Positions 1-8,590 of a stretch of DNA of 64,000 nucleotides are shown in pieces (position 1 is the first letter of the stretch; every line of letters starts with the position of its first letter). The notes beneath the pieces are model-generated. The model had not been told where the DNA came from, searched no databases, and saw only the letters and a program-made list of their open reading frames with translations. Made by a program: the position numbers and the translations under genes. The DNA is taken from positions 5,756,501 to 5,820,500 of the forward strand of contig NZ_CP095046.1 of NCBI RefSeq assembly GCF_022919215.1, read 5' to 3'. The stretch is from Hymenobacter cellulosilyticus. GTDB lineage: Bacteria; Bacteroidota; Bacteroidia; Cytophagales; Hymenobacteraceae.

Positions 1-15
1 TTAAACCTTGGGCGC

Positions 16-372
16 TTAAACCCGGGTGCCGCCGGGCAGCAGCACTTCGATTTCGAGGTGGAGCCAATCTTCTTCCCAGGCTTTGTGCACGAGGCGGGCA
101 CCAAGGGTATAGCCGGCATCGAGGAGGCGGGCAACGGTTTCGTTGCGCACTTCGGGCAGGTAGCCCAGCCAGAGGCTGCCTTCGGTCGGGGTAGTCAGGA
201 CTTTCACGGCCCAGTCGTCGTATTTGCTGTCGGCCTCGCGCACCAGCTGGAGCGCCTGGTCGACGTAGAGCTTGGGCTCATGCTTTTTCAGATTCTCGCG
301 GTGGGTGGTGCCGGCCACCAGGCATTCAAGCAAGATCAGGTCGGGGGCAGAGGATGCGGAAGCAGTAGTCAT
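16..372 (-). CDS. HIRAN-domain protein, stand-alone
   Basis: 118 residues that fit a HIRAN domain almost end to end. After a short Ser/Ala-rich lead (residues 1-12) come a VAGTTHR strand, the LVREADSKYDDWAVKV segment corresponding to the HIRAN L.rEpdNpyDpnAv signature, and LGYLP near the middle followed by a helix ending LLDAGY. HIRAN domains bind DNA ends or 3'-hydroxyl groups and are usually fused to SNF2 helicases or nucleases; here there is no fused partner. The gene is monocistronic within the window and the next gene runs the other way. The family call is from motif recognition only; the function is unknown. Confidence 0.65.
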   Translation of the reverse strand: MTTASASSAPDLILLECLVAGTTHRENLKKHEPKLYVDQALQLVREADSKYDDWAVKVLTTPTEGSLWLGYLPEVRNETVARLLDAGYTLGARLVHKAWEEDWLHLEIEVLLPGGTRV

Positions 373-628
373 GGGGCCAATTTACGGAGTCGCGGCAGGT
401 TTTGTGCATAAGGCCGCAGGCAGGTAAGCTTTTAGTTGCGGAGCCGGCAGCGACGGGTAGTCGGGCAAACGGTGTTTCGTATACGTGGCGGCCAAGCCTG
501 ACTGCTGGACGTACCCCACCAAAAGAGCCAGGCAGCACCTGGGACGCGCCGCCTCGTACAAGGCAGTTTCAACAACGTCAGCAACGATAAAGACGCCCAG
601 GTGCGTTTTTTACACTGGTATTTAACTC

Positions 629-1090
629 ATGTATAGCAAAACCGAAGCAGCCCAGCTCCGCCAGGCTTTCTGGACCACGTTTGGGCAATATATGGCCCCC
701 GTACCGTCGGCGGAAGGGGTGCCGACCAATTGGATTAACTACAAAACCGGGCTGAAGCACGTGTATTTCCGGCTGCGGGCCGACGTGCGCCACGCCACCA
801 TCAGCATCGACATTACTCATCCGGACGCAGGCATTCGGGAGCTGTTTTTTCAGCAGTTTGTGGAGCTCAAAACGATGTTGGAGGAAAGCCTGGGCGAAGC
901 CTGGACCTGGGAGCCGCTGGTGGAAGACGAAAACGGGCAGCAGCTAAGCCGCATCTACCGGGAGCTACGCCCGGCCAATATGTTTGACCGGGAAGACTGG
1001 CCCAAGCTGATTTCGTTCTTTAAGCCCCGGCTGATGGCCCTGGACGAGTTTTGGAGCGGGGCCCAGTATGCCTTTGACGACCTGCGGTAG
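629..1090 (+). CDS. DUF4268 domain-containing protein
   Basis: 153 residues, starting MYSKTEAAQLRQAFWTTFGQ, which is the typical opening of DUF4268 proteins of Bacteroidota, followed by the NWINYKTGLKHVYFRL segment. No signal peptide or membrane helix; probably a small cytoplasmic alpha/beta protein. Some DUF4268 domains sit in restriction-like proteins, but this short version is widespread and its role is unknown. A rho-independent terminator follows directly (1109-1142), so the gene ends a transcript. The ATG lies just behind an AT-richer stretch without a strong Shine-Dalgarno site. Family call good, function unknown. Confidence 0.75.
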   Translation: MYSKTEAAQLRQAFWTTFGQYMAPVPSAEGVPTNWINYKTGLKHVYFRLRADVRHATISIDITHPDAGIRELFFQQFVELKTMLEESLGEAWTWEPLVEDENGQQLSRIYRELRPANMFDREDWPKLISFFKPRLMALDEFWSGAQYAFDDLR

Positions 1091-1108
1091 ACGGGTATGG
1101 CAATAAGC

Positions 1109-1142
1109 AAAAAGGCTGCTTCCAGACGGAGGCAGCCTTTTT
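1109..1142. terminator. bidirectional rho-independent terminator
   Basis: An 11-bp perfect stem AAAAAGGCTGC / GCAGCCTTTTT around a 12-base loop lies between the convergent genes ending at 1090 (+) and 1163 (-). The A/T tails on both sides allow use from either strand. Confidence 0.85.
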
Positions 1143-1162
1143 GGCTCTCTACACTGCTTTTT

Positions 1163-1596
1163 TTAGGCTTGGTTGCCGCTTTTGCTGCCCTGGCTCTGGC
1201 TTTCGCCGCCCTCACTCTGAGGGCCTTTGCTGGTGTGCGAGGTTTGGGCGCTGGGCGTGCGCAGCTGGGGCTCCCGGCTCTGGCCGGCGCCCGGGGTGCC
1301 GCCCTGGTCAGCGTTGGGGCTGCTGTTGTTTACTTCGTCAAGGTTGTGGTAGCGGCCGCCGTTGTTGCCACCGCTGCCGGCAGTGGTTTTGGCAATGCCG
1401 TCGGAGGAGCCAGTGTCGGCCTGACTGTCGGGGTGAAGTTACCGTCGCCGCTGCGGGTCCGGTCGTGGTGGCTCAAGTTGGGGTCGGGGCCGCCCTGGCG
1501 CATTTCGTCGCCCTGCTGGCGGTACTGCTCTTTGTCGTGCTCCCGGCGCTCCTGCCGGCGCGACTCGGCGTTTTCGTGCTCGTTGTTCGTATCCAT
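1163..1596 (-). CDS. small hydrophilic low-complexity protein, interrupted by one missing base
   Basis: The reading frame starts at 1596 with MDTNNEHENAESRRQERREH and stays very polar for about 50 residues. Near 1430-1433 (GGGG on the + strand) it slips into a Pro/Thr/Ala-rich tail that stops at 1330. Restoring one base there gives a Gly/Ser/Asn/Gln-rich C-terminus that runs to a stop at 1163-1165 beside the terminator, about 144 residues in all. The restored tail matches the composition of the N-terminal half, so the loss is probably a sequencing error. No domain recognised; likely intrinsically disordered, possibly a stress-related Hymenobacter protein. Confidence 0.5.
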
Positions 1597-1831
1597 AGCG
1601 TTGAGGTAGTGGGTTGGTGGTTAAGCGTATACGACCAACGAGGACAGGCAGGCGGGCCGCGCCAAAATTTTACAAGCTTATGGCTCAGCTCCTTGCGGAG
1701 CTTGGCTTGCGGGGCTTTAGCAAGCCAGTATATAGGATTTAGGTAGTACTTGGCTTGGTTTCTGTGCCTTGTCAAAGACTGAAGAATCGTGGTGAGGCGT
1801 CTTATTCTTTCATTCTAACTCTACTATTGCC

Positions 1832-2251
1832 ATGCGTAAGATTACCTGCCTGCTGGGCCTGCTGCTGACTACCAGCATTGCCTTTGCCCAACGCCAATCG
1901 ACTAGTTCCCGCTACCTGATGTTGGTGCGAGAGTTGGAACAAACCGTAGATACAAACCAGCGGGCCTCCCTGACGGTGGTACAGCCCGACGGAACCTTCA
2001 AAACCGAGGAAATTCAGGTGGAGGCCACGGCCTACCCTGCCAAAATGGTTAATGCCAGCATTGCCCGCTTCACGCCCGACTCGACCAGCCGGGCAAGCCG
2101 CCGCCTGCGCTATGGCCATAACAAGCTGTACCAGCTGGAAGTGAAAAAGCTAAACGAGCTAAGCGCCGAGGGTTGGCAATTGGTGAGTACCACTCAGGAG
2201 GGCTCCACGACCCGCTATTTGTTTCGCAAAGACGCGATGGCAGCGCAGTAG
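1832..2251 (+). CDS. exported protein with LNEL-x-AEGW motif (paralog 1 of 3)
   Basis: 139 residues with an N-terminal signal peptide (MRKITCLLGLLL...AFAQ, cleavage near residue 19). The C-terminal half contains KLNELSAEGWQLVSTTQEG followed by a strand ending YLFRKD. That pattern (helix with LN.L...GW.LV, then beta strands) resembles DUF4177-type small domains. Two further genes downstream (2285 and 2857) share the signal peptide and the GW motif, so this is a tandem family of periplasmic or secreted proteins. The 33-base gap to the next gene suggests co-transcription. Function unknown. Confidence 0.7.
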   Translation: MRKITCLLGLLLTTSIAFAQRQSTSSRYLMLVRELEQTVDTNQRASLTVVQPDGTFKTEEIQVEATAYPAKMVNASIARFTPDSTSRASRRLRYGHNKLYQLEVKKLNELSAEGWQLVSTTQEGSTTRYLFRKDAMAAQ

Positions 2252-2284
2252 GGGTCGGCCGTTCGGTTCGTTATTTTCTGAGGT

Positions 2285-2644
2285 ATGAAAAAGATCTTTG
2301 TTACGGCCATCCTCGCAGTAGTGGCCTTGGGCAGCTGGGCGTTTTATCCGAAGACCGCTGCCGCGCCCGAGTACATGCAGCTCTCGGTTTATGGGGGCTC
2401 CGGCAGGCCTGTTTTGGTGATTATTTCACCGCGCGGGGAAGTCACCGAGGAGACGCTGACTACCAAAGCCAAAGGCGAATACAAATACCAGGCGTTGGTG
2501 CTAATGAAGCTCAACGAGTTGCGCGCGCAGGGCTGGACGGTAGCCCAGATGCAGCAAACCGAAACCCGCAACCCCGACCCGGAACATCCTATGCTAAGCC
2601 CCAATGTGGTAACTACGGCAGTCTACCTGCTGGAAAGAAACTAA
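2285..2644 (+). CDS. exported protein with LNEL-x-AQGW motif (paralog 2 of 3)
   Basis: 119 residues, with signal peptide MKKIFVTAILAVVALGSWAF and cleavage likely near the AAA around residue 27. The body holds a short beta region (VLVIISPRGEV), then KLNELRAQGWTVAQMQQ and a final strand TTAVYLLERN. Its signal peptide is nearly the same as that of the gene at 2857 (SWAFYPK versus TWSFYPK), showing recent duplication; the gene at 1832 is more distant. Followed by a hairpin at 2667-2698. Function unknown. Confidence 0.7.
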   Translation: MKKIFVTAILAVVALGSWAFYPKTAAAPEYMQLSVYGGSGRPVLVIISPRGEVTEETLTTKAKGEYKYQALVLMKLNELRAQGWTVAQMQQTETRNPDPEHPMLSPNVVTTAVYLLERN

Positions 2645-2666
2645 CCCGCTGGGTTGCACTCTGCTG

Positions 2667-2698
2667 ACAAAGCCGCCTCTGCCCGGGGTCGGCTTTGT
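2667..2698 (+). terminator. hairpin after the exported-protein gene
   Basis: A 9-bp stem ACAAAGCCG / CGGCTTTGT lies 22 bases after the stop of the gene ending at 2644. The downstream T-run is weak (GGTTTCT), so it may act as a partial terminator. Confidence 0.5.
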
Positions 2699-2856
2699 GG
2701 TTTCTGGCACCCAGGGTAGTACTTCCTGCTGGTTACCATCGGCAACGAAAACAGTGCTGGGCATCCTGGGGAAAACAGCTGCTGTTGAGCTATTGTGGCA
2801 GCCAATATTTCGGCCTACCTTGTCCGCATTTCACACCTTCTAGTTTGCCCTGTTTT

Positions 2857-3221
2857 ATGAAGAAAGCATTACTCGCCGCTGCTCTAACCTTGACCGCCCT
2901 CGGCACCTGGTCGTTTTACCCGAAGCCAGCTGAGGCCGGCGGCACCATGATGGTTATCAGCAACATGTCATTTGGCCTCGACGCGCAGGCCTCTATTATC
3001 ACCCTCGGCCCGACGGAGCCCAAAAGGAGAAGGAGCTCGACTTCAGCCGGGGCAGCGCCAAGCGCATGGCCGCCAATACGGCCATCGTGCACAAGGCCGC
3101 CCTGGCCGCGGTAAATGAGTACACCAAGGCTGGCTGGCACGTTATCAGCAGCACGCCCAACGTGGTGACCAGCACCGGCAATACCGTCTTCAGCCAGACG
3201 GTGTACGTACTGGAGAAGTAA
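2857..3221 (+). CDS. exported protein with GW motif (paralog 3 of 3), one missing base
   Basis: Starts MKKALLAAALTLTALGTWSF with a signal peptide close to that of the gene at 2285. After ASIITLGP the frame breaks at a CCC run (3009-3011). Adding one C restores GPDGAQKEKELDFSRG, then KAALAAVNEYTKAGWHVIS and a final strand SQTVYVLEK to a stop at 3219-3221, 121 residues in total. The restored C-terminus carries the same helix-GW-strand pattern as the two upstream paralogs, strong evidence that the intact reading is right. A terminator follows at 3237-3272. Function unknown. Confidence 0.65.
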
Positions 3222-3236
3222 GCTTACTAACATCAG

Positions 3237-3272
3237 AAAAGGGCCTCCCCAGCGTGGGGTGGCCCTTTTTTT
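3237..3272. terminator. rho-independent terminator
   Basis: Stem AAAAGGGCC...GGCCCTTTTTT with an inner CCCC/GGGG pair lies between convergent genes (stops at 3221 on + and 3295 on -). The T-run on + and A-run on the left side make it bidirectional. Confidence 0.85.
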
Positions 3273-3294
3273 ATGAGTTAGTGGAGCGGCAACA

Positions 3295-3855
3295 TCAGTC
3301 GATGCCTAGGTCATTCGTGAAGCTGTGGGTGAGCTTGATTTCTGGTACGGGTATGCCGCAGGTGTCGCTGGTAATTCCGACTACAACGCGCTGAACGTCA
3401 TAGAGCCGGGTTACGCTGGGCAGCAGCTGCGCATGGTTCAGGGTAACCATCCAGTCGACCAGGTCGGCTAGGGTTTGGGTGGTCCAAGCCGGGGGCTTGG
3501 GAGCATCAAACAGCCAGGACAGGGCATGGCGCCGGGGTTGGGGCAATTCGGGAACGGCTAGTTGCAGACAGCTGCCAAGTTGGGCAAGGCCTTGGTACAC
3601 GTGCGCCGGCGGCCAGATCGTAGTCAGCAGCGCGGCAGAGGTTAGCGCGTGGGGTTCGGGCAGGCATTGGCTTACCTGCTTTAGCAGAGCGGTAAAAACA
3701 GCCGACCGGCCTTCTTCAGGTGGTAGCCGCAAGTGGCGGGTCACGCAGGTCGCGGCGTCGCCGACGGTAGCAATGTTCTCGGCCTCCCGGTCGGGAATGG
3801 CTATGCCGAAGTGCGTTTCGATGGCAACTATCAGCTCTACGGAGTCCAGGCCCAT
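3295..3855 (-). CDS. acyl-carrier-like protein with swapped halves
   Basis: 186 residues. The N-terminus (1-42) begins MGLDSVELIVAIETHFGI and goes on with IPDREAENIATVGDA, matching helices II-IV of an acyl carrier protein from the DSL attachment site onwards; Ser5 would carry phosphopantetheine. The part that normally precedes it, helix I and the DLG loop, is missing at the start. A similar segment appears at the very end instead: VQRVVVGITSDTCGIPVPEI, then THSFTNDLGID as the last residues. About 105 residues lie between, including TLADLVDWMVTLNH, which also looks like ACP helix IV. It could be a circular permutation, or two partial carrier domains. The gene ends naturally just before a terminator. 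It follows a DUF1877 gene and a lipoprotein gene on the same strand. Confidence 0.65.
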   Translation of the reverse strand: MGLDSVELIVAIETHFGIAIPDREAENIATVGDAATCVTRHLRLPPEEGRSAVFTALLKQVSQCLPEPHALTSAALLTTIWPPAHVYQGLAQLGSCLQLAVPELPQPRRHALSWLFDAPKPPAWTTQTLADLVDWMVTLNHAQLLPSVTRLYDVQRVVVGITSDTCGIPVPEIKLTHSFTNDLGID

Positions 3856-3897
3856 GAGAAGTTTTGGTGAAGATGACTCAGAGTTAGGTTGTTTGTC

Positions 3898-4476
3898 CTA
3901 GCCAAGAAGCAGCAGGGCGTGGTTGGCTTCGGCCGCTTCCTGAATAAAGCGCGCTAGTTCCTGCTGCATCTGCCGCTCCGTCGGGGCCGGTGATTGTTCC
4001 TCCTCCGGCGCCCGGCTGCTGTTCTCTTCCCAGAGAAAGGGCAGATAATCGTCTTCGTTAAGCAGTTCCCAGCCGGCGGGAGGCTGGGGTTCGTCGGCGG
4101 GAGCCGCGGCGGGGCTTTCCGGCATTTCGGCCAACGCGCTGGCTAAAGCAGTGCTAAGCTGCAACACCTGCGGGGCCCTGAATATCTGGGCTTCGAAGCC
4201 CAGTGCCCAAGCGTCTTCCCCGACCTGCTCCCCTTCGTTGACAAGGATATGCCAAGCGGTGTGGCTGCAGGAAACCAGGGCGACCAGTACGACCCAGTCA
4301 TAGAAGCAGCTTTGCGAATTATCGGTGTCCGAGTACAACAAGCCCCCGGTCCGCTTGGAGGCTTCCTTGGCGCGCTGATATCGGTCCTCTTCCAACTGAG
4401 CCAGCTTCTGCGGATACTGAAGGAAGTCTTGCGCATCCGTATCCGAAATTGACCTTAGCTCACAGGATCTGCCCAT
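3898..4476 (-). CDS. DUF1877 family protein (YfbM-like)
   Basis: 192 residues. The start MGRSCELRSISDTDAQDFLQ and the spread of acidic and aromatic residues fit DUF1877, a small cytoplasmic family of unknown role (E. coli YfbM). A middle stretch FYDWVVLVALVSCSHTAWHIL is part of the fold rather than a membrane anchor. Residues about 120-160 form an acidic, proline-rich insert that is longer than usual. The gene sits 42 bases before the acyl-carrier-like gene and 38 bases after the lipoprotein gene, so the three may form an operon read from 5282 to 3295. Confidence 0.65.
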   Translation of the reverse strand: MGRSCELRSISDTDAQDFLQYPQKLAQLEEDRYQRAKEASKRTGGLLYSDTDNSQSCFYDWVVLVALVSCSHTAWHILVNEGEQVGEDAWALGFEAQIFRAPQVLQLSTALASALAEMPESPAAAPADEPQPPAGWELLNEDDYLPFLWEENSSRAPEEEQSPAPTERQMQQELARFIQEAAEANHALLLLG

Positions 4477-4514
4477 GGGATAATGTTGAATAAGATTGTA
4501 ACAGAAGAATTAGT

Positions 4515-5282
4515 TTAACTAATCCAGCTACTGAGTTTCAGTAGTATTTCCCAGCGGCGGTTTTCCCGGTGCAGCACGTAAGTTGTGCCTGCTCCATCGG
4601 TACCAAAGGTATAATTCACCGAAACAATGACCGTTTGCAGGTCTTTGGAGAAGAGAGGCTGGCTCAGGTAGAAGATGGCACCATGAGCTTTTGAATCGGC
4701 CGAATATCGAGTATTCAGAATCTGAAAGGCTTCCTTTAAAATATGCCGCCGGGGTTGATGCTGCTTAACTGCTTTCTGGGCCAGAGCCTGCAAGGTATCA
4801 ACCTTCACAACTTGGTAACCTGGCAGCCACTGCTGCTGCAATTCAAACCAAACGGCCTTAGCCGACTGCTGACGTATAAAGACCGTATCCTCCGCCAATA
4901 ATATCTTATCGGCCAACACAAGTTGCCGTAGCAAGCCACCTGATAATTCCGGATCGGCGCAGTTAGCGCACCGGCGCCCAATGAGAGTGTCAGTAAGTTC
5001 AACGTAGGGATACCGATCAAATAGGGTACTGCCGATCCAGAAACTGGTCGAGGTATCCGGAAGCCGAGGGTCTTTCCTACGCTGGGCCAGCAGGCTGCGC
5101 ACGAAGCGGTGAGTAGTTGTATCAGGGACTACTGGCCGGGGCCCGGACCACTTCCGGGGAAAGTGTCGCCGCTGCGCCAGGGGAATTTCCGAGAAGCTCC
5201 ACCAGCCCGGCGTTGGTTCTCCCAGCGTGGAGCAGCCGGAGAGAAGCAGGACAAAGAAAAAAACCAGGTACCGCCGCGTCAT
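4515..5282 (-). CDS. lipoprotein of unknown function
   Basis: 255 residues starting MTRRYLVFFFVLLLSGCSTL: basic n-region, hydrophobic core and a lipobox LLSGC with the lipidated Cys at position 17. The mature part has CANC-type cysteines (RRCANCADPEL, around residues 104-112) and ends in beta strands (VIVSVNYTFGTDGAGTTYVLHRENRRWEILLKL) resembling the closing strands of NTF2-like or lipoprotein beta domains. No family recognised. First gene of a possible three-gene operon with the DUF1877 and acyl-carrier-like genes. Confidence 0.65.
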   Translation of the reverse strand: MTRRYLVFFFVLLLSGCSTLGEPTPGWWSFSEIPLAQRRHFPRKWSGPRPVVPDTTTHRFVRSLLAQRRKDPRLPDTSTSFWIGSTLFDRYPYVELTDTLIGRRCANCADPELSGGLLRQLVLADKILLAEDTVFIRQQSAKAVWFELQQQWLPGYQVVKVDTLQALAQKAVKQHQPRRHILKEAFQILNTRYSADSKAHGAIFYLSQPLFSKDLQTVIVSVNYTFGTDGAGTTYVLHRENRRWEILLKLSSWIS

Positions 5283-5297
5283 TAGAGTTCGAAAAGC

Positions 5298-5333
5298 AAA
5301 AAGGGCATCTTACGAGTGTAAGATGCCCTTTTT
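5298..5333. terminator. bidirectional rho-independent terminator
   Basis: A 16-bp perfect stem AAAAAGGGCATCTTAC / GTAAGATGCCCTTTTT with a GAGT tetraloop. It ends the glutaryl-CoA dehydrogenase transcript (minus strand, stop at 5354) just before the lipoprotein start at 5282. Confidence 0.9.
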
Positions 5334-5353
5334 CTGACCGCAACCGAAACCGG

Positions 5354-6586
5354 CTACTTAAACGCCTGAATACCGGTAATATCGGCGCCGGTGATGAGCA
5401 GGTGAATATCGTGGGTGCCTTCGTAGGTAATAACCGACTCCAGGTTCATCATGTGGCGCATGATGGGATACTCGCCGGTGATGCCCATGCCGCCGTGAAT
5501 CTGGCGGGCTTCGCGGGCTACCTGCAGGGCCATATCCACGGAGTTGCGCTTGGCCATACTGATCTGGGCGCTGGTGGCTTTGCCCTCGTTTTTGAGCATG
5601 CCCAGGCGCCACACCATCAGCTGGGCCTTGGTGATTTCGGTAATCATTTCGGCCAGCTTTTTCTGCTGGAGCTGGAAGCCGGCAATCGGCTTACCAAACT
5701 GCTCCCGCTCCAGGGAGTACTTCAGGGCCGACTCGTAGCAGTCGATGGCCACGCCGATGGCGCCCCAGGCAATGCCGTAGCGGGCCGAGTCGAGGCAGCC
5801 GAGCGGACCGCGCAGGCCCTCCACGTTGGGCAGCAGGTTTTCCTTGGGCACTTTCACGTTGTCGAACACCAGCTCGCCGGTACAGGAGGCGCGCAGGCTC
5901 CACTTGTTGTGAATTTCGGGAGTCGTAAAGCCTTCCATGCCCCGCTCCACAATCAGGCCCTTGATGCGGCCCTGCTCGTTTTTGGCCCACACCACGGCAA
6001 TCTGCGCCTCGGGCGAGTTCGAAATCCAGAGCTTGGCGCCGTTGAGCAGGTAGTAGTCACCCATATCCTTGATATTGGTCACCATGCCGCCGGGGTTGGA
6101 GCCGTGGTCGGGCTCGGTGAGGCCGAAACAGCCCAGCCACTCGCCCGAGGCCAGCTTGGGCAGGTACTTCTTGCGCTGCTCCTCCGAGCCGTAGGCGTAA
6201 ATCGGGTACATCACCAACGAGCCCTGCACCGAGGCCGTGGAGCGCATGCCCGAGTCGCCGCGCTCAATTTCCTGCATAATCAGGCCGTAGCTGATGTAGT
6301 CGAGGCCGCCGCCGCCGTACTCAGTGGGGATAGTAGGCCCAAAGGCGCCCACATCACCGAACTTCTTGACGATTTCGGAGGGGAAATGATTGTCCTGGGC
6401 CCACTTCTCGATGCTGGGGCTGATTTCCTTTTTGACAAAGTCGCGGATGCTCTGGCGGATGAGCTTGTGCTCCTCGGTCAGCAGGCCGTCGATGTCGTAG
6501 TAATCGGTGAAGCCGGCGGCATTCAGGGAACCGCTGCGGTGCTCGGCTTTGGCCTTGGGCGAGAGGACGTCGGATTGGGATGACAT
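5354..6586 (-). CDS. gcdH: glutaryl-CoA dehydrogenase-type acyl-CoA dehydrogenase
   Basis: 410 residues from the chosen ATG (MSSQSDVLSP...); an upstream in-frame extension to 6685 is low-complexity and unlikely. It is a full acyl-CoA dehydrogenase: N-terminal helical domain, central strand with LTEPDHGSNPGGM, and C-terminal four-helix domain with REQFGKPIAGFQLQQ and IHGGMGITGEYP. The IERGDSGMRSTASVQGSL segment and the TYEGTHDIH motif (catalytic Glu near residue 389) are typical of GcdH, which uses FAD to oxidise and decarboxylate glutaryl-CoA to crotonyl-CoA in lysine and tryptophan breakdown. No electron-transfer flavoprotein genes are nearby. Transcribed alone; intact. Confidence 0.85.
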   Translation of the reverse strand: MSSQSDVLSPKAKAEHRSGSLNAAGFTDYYDIDGLLTEEHKLIRQSIRDFVKKEISPSIEKWAQDNHFPSEIVKKFGDVGAFGPTIPTEYGGGGLDYISYGLIMQEIERGDSGMRSTASVQGSLVMYPIYAYGSEEQRKKYLPKLASGEWLGCFGLTEPDHGSNPGGMVTNIKDMGDYYLLNGAKLWISNSPEAQIAVVWAKNEQGRIKGLIVERGMEGFTTPEIHNKWSLRASCTGELVFDNVKVPKENLLPNVEGLRGPLGCLDSARYGIAWGAIGVAIDCYESALKYSLEREQFGKPIAGFQLQQKKLAEMITEITKAQLMVWRLGMLKNEGKATSAQISMAKRNSVDMALQVAREARQIHGGMGITGEYPIMRHMMNLESVITYEGTHDIHLLITGADITGIQAFK

Positions 6587-6821
6587 AACGTGGGGTTGGG
6601 TGGGAATCAGCCTCAAAGATAGAAGTTTCAGGATGCAGAACAGGCCCTGGGCGGGGTTGGTTCGGAGAGGCCGGGGCCACAGCAAAGTTTATGATATGCT
6701 GTATTCTTGCGGACTGACAGCCCTACTCGGTCGGGAATATTGAGTTTTGATATTCAAAAAGACCCATTCTTCCGTAGAGGGCACATTCCCTATCCGCTCT
6801 TTCCCTTCCTCCCTATTCTCC

Positions 6822-8556
6822 ATGAGTCACGAAAAGAAATTAAACGAGCTGGAAGCCACCGCCATCTGCGGCAACGACATTTCGTCCTCGTGTCTGTACG
6901 TGTCGGCCCTGGCTATAGCGTATGCGGGGCAGTACGCCTGGATTGCCCTGTTGATTGTGGGGGCCGTGCTGTTTCTGTTCCGCAGCATCTACGGCGAAGT
7001 AGTGGGCGCGCTGCCGCTCAACGGGGGCGCCTACAACGTGCTGCTGAACACGACCAGTAAGCGCAACGCGGCCCTGGCGGCCTGCCTCACGATTCTGTCG
7101 TACATGGCTACGGCGGTTATTTCGGCCTCCGAGGCCATGCACTATCTGCATACGCTCTGGCACGGGCTGCCCATCATCGGGCCACGCTGGGGCTGCTGGG
7201 CCTGTTTCTGGTGCTGACCATTCTGGGCATTTCGGAGTCGGCGAAGGTGGCGGTGGGCATTTTCCTGGTCCACCTCATTTCCCTGACCTTGCTGGTGGGC
7301 AGCGCCATCTGGTACCTGGCTACCCATGGGCTCGACAATCTGAGCTTGAACTTTCAGCTGCCGGTGAAAGGCGGCAGCGTAGCCAACGCGCTGTTCTTTG
7401 GCTTTAGCGCGGCCATGCTGGGCATTTCGGGCTTCGAAAGCTCGGCCAACTTCGTGGAGGAGCAGGACCGCGGCGTGTTTCCCAAGACCCTGCGCAACAT
7501 GTGGATTGTGGTCAGCTTCTTCAATCCGGTTATTGCCTTCCTGGCTATTGCGGCCCTACCCATGGTGGAAGTAGGCCAGCACACCGAAACCCTACTCTCC
7601 CACCTGGGCACCACCACCGGCGGCCGGTGGCTAGGCATGCTCATCTCCGTCGATGCCGTGGCCGTGCTCAGCGGGGCCGTGCTGACCTCGTTTGTGGGCG
7701 TGAGCGGCCTGATGAAGCGCATGACCCTGGACCGGATTCTACCCCAGTTCTTTCTCAAGGAAAACAAGGCCAAGAGCAACTACCTCATCCTGATTACTTT
7801 CTTCCTGCTCTGCGCCTCAGTTCTGTTTATCACCAATGGGCAGCTCGGGCCGCTGTCGGGGTGTATACCATTTCGTTTTTGGCGGTAATGGCGTTTTTTG
7901 CGCTCGGCAACTTCCTGCTTAAGAGCAAGCGGCCTAACCTGCCCCGGCCGGTGTACGCGGGCATTGGCACCGTTTTGCTGGCCCTCATTGGCATTCTGGT
8001 GGCCCTCTACGGCAACATCAAGATTCACCCCGAATACCTGATTGTGTTCCTGCAGTACTTCCTGCCCACCATGGCCCTGGTCTACGTTATGCTCAACCGC
8101 ACGGCCATTCTGAACCTGGGACTAGCGGCCATCAACTCTTTTGCCGAGCACTCCCGCTTCTCGCGCCTAGGCCGGCTATTTGTAAAGCGGCAGCTCAAGG
8201 AGCTGCACAAGCAGGAATTCGTGTTTTTCACCAAGGGCGACAATGTCTCGAACCTCAACAAGGTCATGGCCTACGTGGTGGAAAACGAGTTTACCAACCG
8301 CCTCAAGATCGTGACCCTGCTCAAGCCGGGCGAGAGCTACCCGCAGGAGTTGCTGACCGATATCCGGGTGCTGGACCGGGCCTACGAGCAAATTGAGGTA
8401 GACTTTGTGACGCTCGACGGCAAGTTTGGCCCCGAGCTGATTGACCGGCTTTCCACCGAGTGGAACATCCCCAAGAACTTCATGTTCATTGGCTCGCCCG
8501 GCAACCAGTTTCCCTACCACATTTCCGAGCTCGGTGGCGTGCGTCTGATTATCTGA
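6822..8556 (+). CDS. APC-family amino-acid permease with cytoplasmic C-terminal domain, two missing bases
   Basis: The restored protein has about 578 residues. It starts MSHEKKLNELEATAICGNDI and has about 12 membrane segments, with the APC-type GEVVGALPLNGGAYNVLLNTTS stretch near residues 66-87 and FGFSAAMLGISGFESSANFVEEQ in the middle. The C-terminal ~130 residues (from LKELHKQEFVFFTKGD) form a soluble, nucleotide-binding-like domain. The frame breaks twice, at GGG 7179-7181 (after LPIIG, continuing ATLGLLGLF) and GGG 7847-7849 (after NGQLG, continuing AVGVYTISF). One extra G at each site restores it. Substrate unknown, probably an amino acid. Ends before the palindrome array. Confidence 0.75.
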
Positions 8557-8590
8557 GTTCCAGCTCCCGTTGGGCTCCTACGCAGGTCAG

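Noticed and set aside
1640..1760. Short GC-rich hairpins around 1690-1730 as a repeat element
   Set aside because: Two small stems (GCTCC/GGAGC and GGCTTGC/GCAAGCC) are visible but no other copy was recognised in the window, so there is no support for a repeat family.
5117..6583. Long open frame (488 codons) opposite the glutaryl-CoA dehydrogenase gene
   Set aside because: It is the antisense shadow of a well-conserved gene; high GC makes such shadows common. Similar cases lie opposite the epimerase, LysR, S9 peptidase and TonB receptor genes.
6735..6755. Dyad GAATAT-N9-ATATTC before the permease as an operator
   Set aside because: Only 6-bp arms in an AT-rich gap; not distinct from chance and no regulator gene adjacent.
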